Origin: Zafaria cholistanensis
GTDB taxonomy: Bacteria > Actinomycetota > Actinomycetes > Actinomycetales > Micrococcaceae
Assembly: GCF_008580665.1 (NCBI RefSeq)
Contig: NZ_BKDJ01000001.1
Span: forward strand, 1 to 64,000
Direction: 5' to 3'
DNA: 64,000 nt
Shown: positions 34,525 through 45,045 of the stretch, piece after piece
Numbering within the stretch: the first letter of the stretch is position 1
Layout: each line of letters opens with the position of its first letter
Position numbers and translations under genes: made by a program
Notes under the pieces: generated by a model
Told to the model about the DNA's origin: nothing
Seen by the model: only the letters and a program-made list of their open reading frames with translations
Databases searched by the model: none

Positions 34525-35187
34525 ATGGTCCCTGCGATACCCCGCGATCCCGTGCCGGGCACCGGCGGTGGGGAACTGGTTGCCGTATGCCGCGTCCATG
34601 CCCTGCGCCCGGACCCCGGGCCCGTTGGGGTGACCGCGATCGACAAGCGCCCGGCCGGGGGCACAGTGAAAGTCGGCCCGCAGGGCGTCTACGCCGACAT
34701 CCAGGCGGACAGGGCCCACCACGGCGGCGGGGAGCAGGCCGTCTACGCCTATGCGGAGGAGGACGCCGCACGCTGGGCCGCGGAACTGGGCCGGGACATT
34801 CCGCCGGGTTTGTTCGGCGAAAACCTGCGCCTGCGCGGGGTCGACGTCTCCGGCGCGATCATGGGCGAACGGTGGCGGATCGGCCGGGACGTCGTCCTTG
34901 AGGCAACGCTTCCACGCGTGCCCTGCTCCACATTCGCCCGGACCATGGGGGAGGACGGTTGGGTGGCCCGCTTCACCGAACGCGGGGACACCGGCTGCTA
35001 CCTGAAGGTGGTGCGCACGGGGGCCGTACGTGCCGGGGACCCCGTCGCCGTCGTGCACCGGCCGGCGCACGGGGTGAGTGTCCGCGACGTGTTCCGCGGC
35101 CTGGACCGGGCGCAGGCGGACCGGCTGCGCGCAGGCCTGGAAGCCGGCGAATGGGAACTCCCCGGCAAGGTGCTGCGCGCCCTTTAG
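34525..35187 (+). CDS. MOSC domain protein (YiiM-like)
   Basis: Cytoplasmic MOSC-domain protein (220 aa), the fold also found at the C-terminus of molybdenum cofactor sulfurases. The conserved Cys lies in LPRVPCSTFARTMG; other family blocks are DRAHHGGGEQAVYAYAEEDA and PPGLFGENLRLRGVD. YiiM-type proteins reduce N-hydroxylated compounds in some bacteria. A C-terminal helical 3-alpha extension (HGVSVRDVFRGLDRAQADRL) is present. No molybdopterin genes are nearby. Confidence 0.88.
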   Translation: MVPAIPRDPVPGTGGGELVAVCRVHALRPDPGPVGVTAIDKRPAGGTVKVGPQGVYADIQADRAHHGGGEQAVYAYAEEDAARWAAELGRDIPPGLFGENLRLRGVDVSGAIMGERWRIGRDVVLEATLPRVPCSTFARTMGEDGWVARFTERGDTGCYLKVVRTGAVRAGDPVAVVHRPAHGVSVRDVFRGLDRAQADRLRAGLEAGEWELPGKVLRAL

Positions 35188-35291
35188 CGCGCTCTTCAGC
35201 GCCACGGGCACGCCCTGTGCGTGCTTTCTCGGTCGCCTCCGCGTGTGCCGGATCCCACAGCTCCCGCGTCGCACGGCGGCCGCAGGTCCTG

Positions 35292-35493
35292 TAGAATTAA
35301 GTGTTCACTGCATCCGGCTTCCCTCGCATTCCGCCCAATTTTTGAGGCGGGAGCTCAACGTGTGTTCCACCGCGCAACCAGCGGTCAGTAGTCATAGGGG
35401 AGCGCCGGACCAATCAGTGATTGAGTCCGTATGTGCCGCGGTTGCCGCTCCCAGCGAGCGGCTGGACCGCCCCTATGAATGAGGTAAAACCCA
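35292..35493 (+). promoter_or_regulatory. Promoter and long structured leader of deaD
   Basis: TAGAAT at 35292-35297 predicts transcription from about 35304 and a leader near 190 bases, far longer than others in this window. It holds small hairpins (CCGCC/GGCGG at 35332-35351) and an 8-base long-range stem, CATAGGGG at 35393-35400 with CCCCTATG at 35470-35477, closing just before the ribosome site GAGGT (35481-35485). Leaders of this kind often give cold or growth control of RNA helicases. Confidence 0.55.
35360..35482 (+). CDS. Possible upstream ORF in the deaD leader (40 codons)
   Basis: GTG start with GGCGGGAG about 8 bases before; the frame runs 40 codons (VCSTAQPAVSSHRGAPDQS at the start) and stops with the TGA that overlaps the deaD ribosome site. 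Translation could couple to deaD or open the leader stem. There is no homology evidence. Confidence 0.3.
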   Translation: MCSTAQPAVSSHRGAPDQSVIESVCAAVAAPSERLDRPYE

Positions 35494-37446
35494 GTGTCTA
35501 CTGACATGCCCGAAAACCAGGCCACCGAAACCCCGAACACCACCGGGCAGGCAAGCAACGAGGTCCTGTTTGCGGACCTCGGCATCGACGGCCGCATCCT
35601 GGCCGCCCTGACCGACATCGGCTACGAGAAGCCGTCCCCGATCCAGGCCGCAACCATCCCGCTGCTGCTTGAGGGCCGCGACGTCGTGGGCGTCGCCCAG
35701 ACCGGAACCGGCAAGACCGCCGCGTTCGCGATCCCGGCGCTGTCCCGCCTGGCCGAGCTCGCCGACCTGAACGGTCCCGCCAACACTCCGCAGGTCCTGG
35801 TCCTCGCACCGACCCGCGAGCTGGCGCTGCAGGTCGCCGAGGCCTTCAACTCCTACGCCAAGTACCTGGACAACTTCAGCGTCCTGCCGGTGTACGGTGG
35901 CTCCGCCTACGGCCCGCAGCTGGCCGGCCTGCGCCGCGGCGCCCAGGTGGTCGTCGGTACCCCGGGCCGCGTGATCGACCACATCAACAAGGGCTCGATG
36001 GATCTCTCCGACCTCCAGTACGTTGTGCTGGACGAGGCCGACGAGATGCTGCGCATGGGCTTCGCCGAAGAAGTGGACAAGATCCTCGAGGCCACCCCCG
36101 AGGACAAGCAGGTTGTCCTGTTCTCTGCAACCATGCCGTCCTCGATCCGGCGCATCTCCAAGCAGTACCTGCGCAACCCGCAGGAAGTGACCGTCAAGTC
36201 CCAGACGACCACCGGCACCAACATCCGCCAGCGCTACGTGCAGGTCATGGGCCCGCACAAGCTCGATGCGATGACCCGCATCCTTGAGGCGGAGGAGTTC
36301 GACGGCGTCATCGCCTTCGTGCGCACCAAGATGGCTACCGAGGACCTCGCCGACAAGCTGAAGGCCCGCGGCTACACCGCGGCCGCCATCAACGGCGACA
36401 TCCCGCAGCAGCAGCGCGAGCGTACGGTGGAGAACCTGCGCGAGGGCAAGATCGACATCCTGGTCGCCACCGACGTCGCGGCCCGCGGGTTGGACGTGGA
36501 GCGCATCAGCCACGTCATCAACTACGACATCCCGAACGACACCGAGTCCTACGTGCACCGCATCGGCCGCACCGGCCGTGCCGGCCGCAAGGGCGACGCG
36601 ATCCTCTTCATGACCCCCCGCGAGAAGTACCTTCTCCGGGCCATCGAGAAGACCACGCGCCAGGAGGTGGAGCTGATGCACCTGCCGAGCGTTGAGATCG
36701 TCAACGACAAGCGCCTGGCCAAGTTCGCCGAGCGGATCACCGAAACCATCTCCTCGCAGGACCTCACGGTCTTCCGCGGGCTGGTGGAGAAGTATGCGGC
36801 GGACCACGAGGACCTTAGCGAAGTGGAGATCGCCGCGGCCCTGGCGCACATGGCCCAGGGCGGCCGCCCGCTGCTCATGGAGGATCTCCCGGTCCCGCCG
36901 GCCAAGCAGGCCCGCATGGCCAAGGGCGCCCGCGACGGCTTCGGGTCGCGCGGCCCGTCCCGCCCGCTGACCGAGGGCAACGCCACCTACCGCCTGGCCG
37001 TGGGGCGCCGCCAGCGCGTCATGCCGGGTTCGATCGTCGGCGCCTTGGCGAACGAGGGCGGTTTGTCCTCGGCCCAAATCGGCGGCATCGACATCCGCAG
37101 CGACCACACCCTGGTCGAACTGCCGGCGGACCTGTCGCAGGACCAGCTGCGGGCGCTCTCCCGCACCCGCATCGGCGGCGAGCTGATCAACCTTGAGTTG
37201 GACTCCGGGCGCAAGCCGCGCCGCGAGGGTGGCTACGAAGGCGGCGGCTACCGTGGCGGAGACCGTGGCGGAGACCGCGGCGGTTTCCGCAAGCCGCGCC
37301 GTGAGGGCGAAGGCGGCGGGTACGACCGCGAGGACCGCGGCGGATACCGTGGCGGCGAGGACCGCGGCGGCTACCGCCAGGAGCAGGGTGGGGAGCGCTT
37401 TGGCGGACCCCGAAAGCCCCGCACCGGCGGCCGCAACCGCTACTGA
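35494..37446 (+). CDS. deaD: DEAD-box RNA helicase (DeaD/CsdA type)
   Basis: ATP-dependent RNA helicase (650 aa) acting in ribosome assembly and mRNA turnover. Motifs in order: Q motif SPIQAATIP, Walker A AQTGTGKTAAF, PTRELALQ, GTPGRVIDH, DEAD in VLDEADEML, FSAT, and HRIGRTGRAGR. A DbpA-type RNA-binding domain occupies about residues 490-565, followed by a Gly/Arg/Tyr-rich tail with GGYRGG-type repeats to the C-terminus. The GTG start has GAGGT 8 bases upstream. It has a long leader and a strong terminator, so it is a single-gene unit. Confidence 0.96.
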   Translation: MSTDMPENQATETPNTTGQASNEVLFADLGIDGRILAALTDIGYEKPSPIQAATIPLLLEGRDVVGVAQTGTGKTAAFAIPALSRLAELADLNGPANTPQVLVLAPTRELALQVAEAFNSYAKYLDNFSVLPVYGGSAYGPQLAGLRRGAQVVVGTPGRVIDHINKGSMDLSDLQYVVLDEADEMLRMGFAEEVDKILEATPEDKQVVLFSATMPSSIRRISKQYLRNPQEVTVKSQTTTGTNIRQRYVQVMGPHKLDAMTRILEAEEFDGVIAFVRTKMATEDLADKLKARGYTAAAINGDIPQQQRERTVENLREGKIDILVATDVAARGLDVERISHVINYDIPNDTESYVHRIGRTGRAGRKGDAILFMTPREKYLLRAIEKTTRQEVELMHLPSVEIVNDKRLAKFAERITETISSQDLTVFRGLVEKYAADHEDLSEVEIAAALAHMAQGGRPLLMEDLPVPPAKQARMAKGARDGFGSRGPSRPLTEGNATYRLAVGRRQRVMPGSIVGALANEGGLSSAQIGGIDIRSDHTLVELPADLSQDQLRALSRTRIGGELINLELDSGRKPRREGGYEGGGYRGGDRGGDRGGFRKPRREGEGGGYDREDRGGYRGGEDRGGYRQEQGGERFGGPRKPRTGGRNRY

Positions 37447-37501
37447 TACAGGGTTCCCCGCGGGGGTGGAACCCGGCGGGGGATCTCCCTGAAGCATGGC
37501 G

Positions 37502-37534
37502 GGGCGGCCCGGGCACGACGTGCCCGGGCCGCCC
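37502..37534 (+). terminator. Terminator of deaD
   Basis: GGGCGGCCCGGGCAC pairs perfectly with its complement across GAC, followed by TTTT. Confidence 0.9.
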
Positions 37535-37608
37535 TTTTGCCTGCCGCCGGAGGCCTGGGGGCACCATCGTGTGTGTTCGGTCATAAAGGCCCCGCTCGAT
37601 TGGACAGT

Positions 37609-37632
37609 GCCCCCGGCCTCGGGTAATGTATT
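37609..37632 (+). promoter_or_regulatory. Possible promoter of the first tRNA module
   Basis: TTGGAC and TAATGT lie about 18 bases apart, ending roughly 12 bases before tRNA-Thr copy 1. Copy 2 keeps the following TATTTCCTCGTTG but has TAGAGT at the -10 position and no matching -35. Confidence 0.4.
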
Positions 37633-37640
37633 TCCTCGTT

Positions 37641-37712
37641 GCCCCCCTAGCTCAGTGGTAGAGCGCAGTCTTGGTAAGACTGAGGTCACGGGATCGATTC
37701 CCGTGGGGGGCT
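37641..37712 (+). tRNA. tRNA-Thr (GGT), copy 1
   Basis: 72 bases; acceptor GCCCCCC/GGGGGGC, anticodon loop TTGGTAA with anticodon GGT, T-loop ATCGATT. CCA is not encoded. Identical to copy 2 at 37976-38047. Confidence 0.95.
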
Positions 37713-37771
37713 CTGAATGGCGGAGCCCGCGTCTGTGTCCAGGAGACGCAGGCGCGGGCCTTCCCATTCGT

Positions 37772-37845
37772 GGCGGTGTAGCTCAGCTGGTTAGAGCGCA
37801 CGACTCATAATCGTGAGGTCCCGGGATCGAGTCCCGGCACCGCTA
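37772..37845 (+). tRNA. tRNA-Met (CAT, elongator), copy 1
   Basis: 74 bases; acceptor GGCGGTG/CACCGCT with a terminal G-U pair, anticodon loop CTCATAA with CAT, discriminator A then CC. The paired-up first position and resemblance to actinobacterial elongator tRNA-Met argue against the initiator. Identical to copy 2. Confidence 0.9.
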
Positions 37846-37851
37846 CCGACG

Positions 37852-37882
37852 GATCCCCGGCTCCCCCCAGGAAGCGGGGATC
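37852..37882 (+). terminator. Terminator after the first tRNA module
   Basis: GATCCCC pairs with GGGGATC across a 17-base interval, followed by TTTT. Confidence 0.7.
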
Positions 37883-37975
37883 TTTTCGTTTCCGGCGGGT
37901 GGCGCGCCGGTACCGGTTTGGCAGGCGGTCCCGTTTCGCTTTCGGGGCCGGGCGCTGGTAGAGTATTTCCTCGTT

Positions 37976-38047
37976 GCCCCCCTAGCTCAGTGGTAGAGCG
38001 CAGTCTTGGTAAGACTGAGGTCACGGGATCGATTCCCGTGGGGGGCT
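37976..38047 (+). tRNA. tRNA-Thr (GGT), copy 2
   Basis: Identical in sequence to copy 1, displaced by exactly 335 bases. Anticodon GGT. Confidence 0.95.
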
Positions 38048-38106
38048 CTGAATGGTGGAGCCCGCGCCTGTGTCCAGGAGACGCGGCCGCGGGCCTTCCC
38101 ATTCGT

Positions 38107-38180
38107 GGCGGTGTAGCTCAGCTGGTTAGAGCGCACGACTCATAATCGTGAGGTCCCGGGATCGAGTCCCGGCACCGCTA
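38107..38180 (+). tRNA. tRNA-Met (CAT, elongator), copy 2
   Basis: Identical in sequence to copy 1, displaced by exactly 335 bases. Anticodon CAT. The spacer from tRNA-Thr is also kept, with few changes. Confidence 0.9.
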
Positions 38181-38186
38181 CCCCTC

Positions 38187-38225
38187 GAAGTCCCGGCCCC
38201 AATCCAGGGCCGGGACTTCTTTTTT
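38187..38225 (+). terminator. Terminator after the second tRNA module
   Basis: GAAGTCCCGGCCC pairs perfectly with GGGCCGGGACTTC across 7 bases, followed by six T. Confidence 0.92.
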
Positions 38226-38473
38226 GTCCGGGGCCTGCTGGCCCTGCCCGTGCGTGCCTTTCCGGGCCTGACGTTGCGTTTTGCCCCTTTTGCCGGGGTG
38301 CGGGATGGAATCGGTCCGACGCGCCGCGACTCCCGGGGCGGCGCCCGTTGCCGGGCCCGGGTGAGAGAATGGGACCAAATTCGATGCAGGGGCAGCGCTC
38401 CAGGGCGTGTCCGCGCCCTGGCCGATCCGGGAGGCCGCGCGCGGTGTCCACAACGGGTGAGAGGAATCAGGGA

Positions 38474-40108
38474 ATGGCAGCCGGGGAACCGACTCAGGAA
38501 TTTCCGACCAGGGCCGCTTTGCGCCGGGCACGGCTCGCCGCGGAGCAGGCCCGCGGCGAGGGGACCCTTCCGGAGGGCCAGCCCCGCAGCCAGGGCGCCA
38601 TCCCGCCCGTTAGTGAGGGCGCTGCCCAGCCGGTGAGCGAGGGTGCCACCCAGCCGGGCAGCCAAGGTGCCACCCAGCCGGGCAGCCAAGGTGCCGAGCC
38701 GCGCAGCCAAGGTGCCGCGCAGCCCCACGGGCAAGGGATCCAGGCGCGCGGCCAGGCGGCCCAGGCGACGCTGCAGGCGGAGCCGGCGCGCCCCGGCGCG
38801 ATGCTCCCCGAACGCGACGAGTTCGACGACGTGGCCGAGCTGGCGCCTCTTTTCCCGGTAGTCGGGCCCCTCGACCTGCCGGCGGATCCGTTGCCCGGCG
38901 CTCCGGTGGTGGAGCCCGATGCAGCCCTGGCCTCCGCGGAGAACGAGGGCCTCGCGGTCCCTGTAGACCAGGAAACCCCCCAAGGCGCGCCTGCCCCGGG
39001 CGTGCCTGCCCAGGGCCCCTCGGGCGAGCGCGCCGCGGGCGGGCAGGCCAGGGGCCCGGAAACCGCCGGCGATGATGTCACCTCCACGGACGCCCCCTCC
39101 ACGGGCACCCCCACCGCAAACATCCCCACGGAGCCCGCCCCTGACCAGGAACCGGGGACGACGGGCGCGGAAACCGCCGACGCGGCAGCCGGACGCGGGA
39201 CGTTCCTGCGTCCGGAGGACGAGGCCCTGCCCCCGACGCGGGGCATGCGCGGCTTCCTCTCCCGCATCGGCTTCTCCGTGGAGCCTTCCGCCGAGGAGAA
39301 GGAGGAGCGCCAGTGGCGCCGTGCCATTGGCCAGCGCCTCTCCGCCCCGCGTACCGTCTCGGTGGTCAACGGCAAGGGCGGGGCCAACAAGACCCCCACC
39401 GCTGTCCTGCTGGCCGCCGTGTTCGGCCGCAACAGCGGGGATCCGGTTCTGGCGTGGGACAACAACGGCACCCGTGGCACGCTTGGCTGGCGCACGGTTC
39501 AGGCTTCCCACAACGCACACGTCATGGACCTGCTGCACGCCGCCCCCGACCTCATGGGAACCACCGCCGGGGACCCGGCCATCAACGCCTACGTGCACTA
39601 CCAGCCGGAGGACCGCTACAGCGTCCTGCGCACCGACCCCACCCTGCTGGCCTCCGAGCAAAACCTGACGGCCGCGGACTTCGACATCGTGCACGCGGCG
39701 GCGAGCAAGTTCTTCCAGCTGTCCATCGTGGACTCCGGCAATGATGAATCCGCCGAGCGCTGGCTGCGCATGATCGACCACACCGACCAGCTGGTGGTCG
39801 CCAGCACCACGGTGGAGGAGCACGCCGAGGCGGCGGCCCTGTTGCTGGAGGCGCTCGCCAACCGCGGGGGGCGCTACGCCGAACTGGCGCGCAACGCCGT
39901 CGTGATCGTCAGCCAGCACCAGCAGAACGGCAACAAGGACCAGCTGGCCCGCATTGCCTCAGGCTTCCGCCGGCTGGCCCGCGCGGTGGTGACCGTTCCG
40001 TTCGACCCCGCACTGGTGAAGGGCCGCATCCGCTACCAGGCATTGCGCCCGGCCACCCGGCGCGCCTGGCTGGAAGCGGCCGCTGCGGTCGCTGACGGTA
40101 TCTCCTAG
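38474..40108 (+). CDS. ParA/MinD-like ATPase with a long disordered N-terminus
   Basis: Protein of 544 aa. Residues 1-250 are low-complexity, rich in Gln, Gly, Pro and Ala, with repeats of the type TQPGSQGA (24-bp DNA repeats at 38645-38692). From about residue 275 a ParA/MinD-type ATPase begins: deviant Walker A SVVNGKGGANKTPTAVLLA, DNNGTRGTLGWRT, LSIVDSGNDESAERWLRM and the end ALRPATRRAWLEAAAAVA. The signature Lys of ParA proteins appears as KGG. Such actinobacterial proteins may act in partitioning or secretion (EspI-like); no ParB or ESX gene is nearby, so the role is open. ATG 38474 has GAGAGG upstream; a GTG at 38441 is possible. Confidence 0.75.
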   Translation: MAAGEPTQEFPTRAALRRARLAAEQARGEGTLPEGQPRSQGAIPPVSEGAAQPVSEGATQPGSQGATQPGSQGAEPRSQGAAQPHGQGIQARGQAAQATLQAEPARPGAMLPERDEFDDVAELAPLFPVVGPLDLPADPLPGAPVVEPDAALASAENEGLAVPVDQETPQGAPAPGVPAQGPSGERAAGGQARGPETAGDDVTSTDAPSTGTPTANIPTEPAPDQEPGTTGAETADAAAGRGTFLRPEDEALPPTRGMRGFLSRIGFSVEPSAEEKEERQWRRAIGQRLSAPRTVSVVNGKGGANKTPTAVLLAAVFGRNSGDPVLAWDNNGTRGTLGWRTVQASHNAHVMDLLHAAPDLMGTTAGDPAINAYVHYQPEDRYSVLRTDPTLLASEQNLTAADFDIVHAAASKFFQLSIVDSGNDESAERWLRMIDHTDQLVVASTTVEEHAEAAALLLEALANRGGRYAELARNAVVIVSQHQQNGNKDQLARIASGFRRLARAVVTVPFDPALVKGRIRYQALRPATRRAWLEAAAAVADGIS

Positions 40109-40121
40109 GCCGGGCAAAGTC

Positions 40122-41096
40122 GTGCCCGCGGAAGGCCCGGTGCCGGAGGGTGCTCAGGTGCTCTGCCACGGGGTGTCCTGGCCGGACTCCGAGGGCATCC
40201 CGCGCCTGGCCCTGCGCACCCCGGACGGCACGCCGGCAGATGTTCCGCTCGCCCCCGGCACCCGGCTGGGTTTCGCGGTGCTTCCCGGGAACTGGTGCCT
40301 GGGGCACACCACCGTCGCCAGCCGGACGGAACGCGCCAGCATGCCCTGCCCCGACCGTGCCCCGGCCGCCCGAGGGCACCAGTGCGGCCCGTGCTTCGCC
40401 CGCGACGACACCCGCCACATGCACGACTTCCACCGCTCGGGCATTGCCCCGCCCGGACTGCGGGACTACCTGGCCCAGGAGCACTGGCTCTACGTCGCCA
40501 CCTTCGCCCACGGGGCCTCCAAGGTGGGCACCGCGGCGGCCCCCGGCAAATGGCGGCGGCTGGCCGAACAGGGCGCGGTCGCGGCCCGCTACGTGGCGCT
40601 GGCCGCCGACGGCAGGACGGTGCGCCTGCTCGAGGACGCGGTCACCGCACGGCTGGGAATCGGACAGGCCGTGCGCTCGGCCGCGAAGGCTGCCGGCCTC
40701 GCCGCGCCCGTCGGGAACGGGGAGGGCGATGGCGGTCCGGCGGCCCTGAACGCACGGCTGGCGCACAGGGTGCGCGGCTTCCTGCGCGGCACCGCGGGTG
40801 AGGGTCCGTTCGCCGTGGTCGAGGAGGAATGGGCGCCGCCGGCGGTCTCCGCGCCGCTGCTGCGGGCCTGGCGGGAGCGGCGGACCCAGCCCTACCCGGG
40901 GCATCCCCAAGCCGGACGGCTGGGGGAGGGCGGGCACGGGTTCACCGTCGAAGCGGTGCTTGGGCAGGTCCTGCTGGTGCGCCTGGCGGACAGCCCGGTC
41001 CGGTTTGTTGCGGACGCGGCGCCGCTGAAGGGAAAACTGCTCCGGCCCGGCCACCAGGCAACCGCGGCCCCCGCCGTCCAGGAGCTGCTGTTTTAG
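40122..41096 (+). CDS. DUF2797-type protein
   Basis: Cytoplasmic protein (324 aa) resembling the DUF2797 family. Landmarks: WCLGHTT, Cys pairs CPDRAP and CGPCFARDDTRHMHDFH, and EHWLYVATFAHGASKVGTAA, the most conserved block. The Cys/His cluster (CxxC with nearby His) suggests zinc binding. No activity is known for the family. It starts 13 bases after the ATPase gene, so the two are probably co-transcribed. The N-terminal start is GTG. Confidence 0.7.
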   Translation: MPAEGPVPEGAQVLCHGVSWPDSEGIPRLALRTPDGTPADVPLAPGTRLGFAVLPGNWCLGHTTVASRTERASMPCPDRAPAARGHQCGPCFARDDTRHMHDFHRSGIAPPGLRDYLAQEHWLYVATFAHGASKVGTAAAPGKWRRLAEQGAVAARYVALAADGRTVRLLEDAVTARLGIGQAVRSAAKAAGLAAPVGNGEGDGGPAALNARLAHRVRGFLRGTAGEGPFAVVEEEWAPPAVSAPLLRAWRERRTQPYPGHPQAGRLGEGGHGFTVEAVLGQVLLVRLADSPVRFVADAAPLKGKLLRPGHQATAAPAVQELLF

Positions 41097-41187
41097 GTTG
41101 AGGGTTCCATTGCGGCCTTGCCCGGCCTTTCCGGGGGCGTCATTTTGGGGATGCGACGGCGGTGCGGGCGGGCACTGCCGGCCCCGA

Positions 41188-41193
41188 TAGAAT
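41188..41193 (+). promoter_or_regulatory. -10 box of the DUF3188-like/had operon (leaderless)
   Basis: TAGAAT, 7 bases before the ATG at 41201. Confidence 0.5.
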
Positions 41194-41200
41194 CGAAGCC

Positions 41201-41458
41201 ATGATCAACACGCCCTGGGACGCCGGTTCGCCGCTGTACAAGAAGGTCGTCATCGCCTCGATGGCGCTTTCCGGAGTGGGCATCGTGCTGGCCTTGGTGG
41301 GCGCCAACATTGGCAACCGGGGGCTGATGTACACGGCCGTGGGGATCATCTTCGCGGGCCTGCTCACCCACATGGTGGGATTGGTGGTCCGCACCCGGGA
41401 CATGAAGGCCTACCGCAAGCAGAACCCACCGCAGGGCCGCCAGCCCGGCCCCAAGTAA
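41201..41458 (+). CDS. Small two-helix membrane protein (DUF3188-like)
   Basis: Membrane protein of 85 aa with two helices (about residues 17-37 and 45-65) and a basic tail (RKQNPPQGRQPGPK). The pattern and the place before MaoC-type dehydratases and murB resemble the DUF3188 proteins of Micrococcaceae. Function unknown. The first gene of a tight run with the dehydratase genes (8-base gap), from a leaderless-type promoter. Confidence 0.75.
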   Translation: MINTPWDAGSPLYKKVVIASMALSGVGIVLALVGANIGNRGLMYTAVGIIFAGLLTHMVGLVVRTRDMKAYRKQNPPQGRQPGPK

Positions 41459-41466
41459 AGGACCCC

Positions 41467-41916
41467 ATGAGCATCAACCCCGCCCTGCAGGGGCGCACGT
41501 ACCCGGCCGGCGAGCCCTACGCCGTCGGCCGCGAAAAGATCCGCGAGTTCGCCGCCGCCGTCAAGGCAGGCCACCGGGCGCACTACGATCCCGCCGCCGC
41601 CGCGGAACTCGGCCACGCCGACGTCGTCGCGCCGCCGACCTTCGCGATTATCGTGGCCCAGCGGGCCGACGCCCAGCTGATCCAGGACCCCGAGTCCGGC
41701 ATCGACTTCTCCCGCGTCGTCCACGCGGACCAGCGCTTCACCCACCACCGCCCGATCGTTGCCGGCGACGAGCTGGTCGCCGAGCTGCACGTGGACCAGG
41801 TCCGCGCCATGGGTGGCGGCGCCATGATCACCACCCGCGCCGAAATCGCCACCACCGCCGGAGACCGGGTCGCCACCGCCGTCTCGTCCCTGCTCGTGCG
41901 CGGAGAGGACCAGTAA
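41467..41916 (+). CDS. HadA-like (3R)-hydroxyacyl dehydratase subunit
   Basis: Hotdog protein (149 aa) of the MaoC/FAS1-type dehydratase N-terminal class: GRTYPAGEPYAVGREKIREFAAAV, then VVAPPTFAIIVAQ and VVHADQRFTHHRPIVAGDEL. It lacks the catalytic Asp-His pair, as HadA-type subunits do, and would pair with the next gene product to dehydrate (3R)-hydroxyacyl-ACP or -CoA in fatty acid synthesis. Its stop overlaps the next start by one base (TAATG). Confidence 0.88.
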   Translation: MSINPALQGRTYPAGEPYAVGREKIREFAAAVKAGHRAHYDPAAAAELGHADVVAPPTFAIIVAQRADAQLIQDPESGIDFSRVVHADQRFTHHRPIVAGDELVAELHVDQVRAMGGGAMITTRAEIATTAGDRVATAVSSLLVRGEDQ

Positions 41917-42362
41917 TGCCCGCCTTCCCCTTTGAATCCCTCGAAAAGGGACAGTCCATCGGCGCCACCACCGTGCGCGTCAACCGGGCCGATCTGGTCC
42001 GTTACGCCGGGGCCTCGGGGGACTTCAACCCGATCCACTGGAACCAGCGCTTCGCCGGGGAGGTCGGTCTGCCCGGCGTCATCGCCCACGGCATGTTCAC
42101 CATGGGTGCGGCCGTGCAGCTGGTCAGCGACTGGGCCGGTGACCCGGCGGCGGTCATCGACTACCAGACCCGCTTCACCAAGCCGGTCGTGGTGGAGGAT
42201 CCGGCCGGCAGCAACCCCTCCGAATACGCGGGCACCGAAATCGGCGTCGAAGGCACTATCGGCGCGCTCGACGCCGAGGCCCGCACCGCCCGCGTGGACC
42301 TGACCGTCACCGTCGAGGGACAGAAGGTCCTGGTCAAGGCACAGGCGCTCGTCCAGTTCTAG
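41916..42362 (+). CDS. HadB-like MaoC dehydratase subunit (catalytic)
   Basis: MaoC-like hotdog protein (148 aa). The hydratase motif with catalytic Asp and His is in YAGASGDFNPIHWNQRFA, followed by GLPGVIAHGMFTMG. It is expected to form the active site of a heterodimer with the preceding HadA-like protein. In related genomes such genes commonly adjoin murB; here a UvrA paralogue lies between them. Confidence 0.9.
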   Translation: MPAFPFESLEKGQSIGATTVRVNRADLVRYAGASGDFNPIHWNQRFAGEVGLPGVIAHGMFTMGAAVQLVSDWAGDPAAVIDYQTRFTKPVVVEDPAGSNPSEYAGTEIGVEGTIGALDAEARTARVDLTVTVEGQKVLVKAQALVQF

Positions 42363-42479
42363 GTGCCGGACCCGTGCCCATGCCATGCACGCGCCGTCCC
42401 TTTCGTGTCACCTGAAGCTGGTTGGATAGAGGCTGACGACGGCGGCCGGGACAGCGGCTGCGCAACGAATGGAGGCACG

Positions 42480-44860
<2,381 letters not shown>

Positions 44861-44870
<10 letters not shown>

Positions 44871-45035
44871 CGCCTCACCGCCTCCCGCACCTCGCTGCGC
44901 TCGGCGCGGGTCCCTCGGCGGTTAGCGCCTCACCGCCTCCCGCACCTCGCTGCGCTCGGCGCGGGTCCCTCGGCGGTTAGCGCCTCACCGCCTCCCGCAC
45001 CTCGCTGCGCTCGGCGCGGGTCCCTCGGCGGTTAG
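44861..45035. repeat. Three identical tandem 55-bp units plus a partial unit (array B)
   Basis: Units at 44861-44915, 44916-44970 and 44971-45025 are identical; CGGCGGTTAG of a fourth follows. The first unit contains the uvrA-like stop TAG (44868-44870); the partial unit supplies the TAG of the murB -10 box (45033-45035), exactly 165 bases (three units) further. Within a unit CCGCC pairs with GGCGG and CCCGC with GCGGG. Same family as the arrays at 6261 and 59619. Confidence 0.92.
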
Positions 45036-45038
45036 GCT
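45033..45038 (+). promoter_or_regulatory. -10 box of murB formed at the repeat edge (leaderless)
   Basis: TAGGCT, 7 bases before the GTG at 45046; its first three bases are the last of the repeat array. Confidence 0.55.
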
Positions 45039-45045
45039 TATGCCC

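Noticed and set aside
37772-37845. tRNA with CAT anticodon as initiator tRNA or tRNA-Ile2
   Set aside because: The acceptor and arm sequences resemble elongator tRNA-Met of actinobacteria; an initiator would show three G-C pairs in the anticodon stem, which are absent. The Ile2 alternative cannot be fully excluded.
38126-39919. 597-codon minus-strand frame opposite the ParA-like gene
   Set aside because: Low-complexity shadow running through tRNA genes; no motif.
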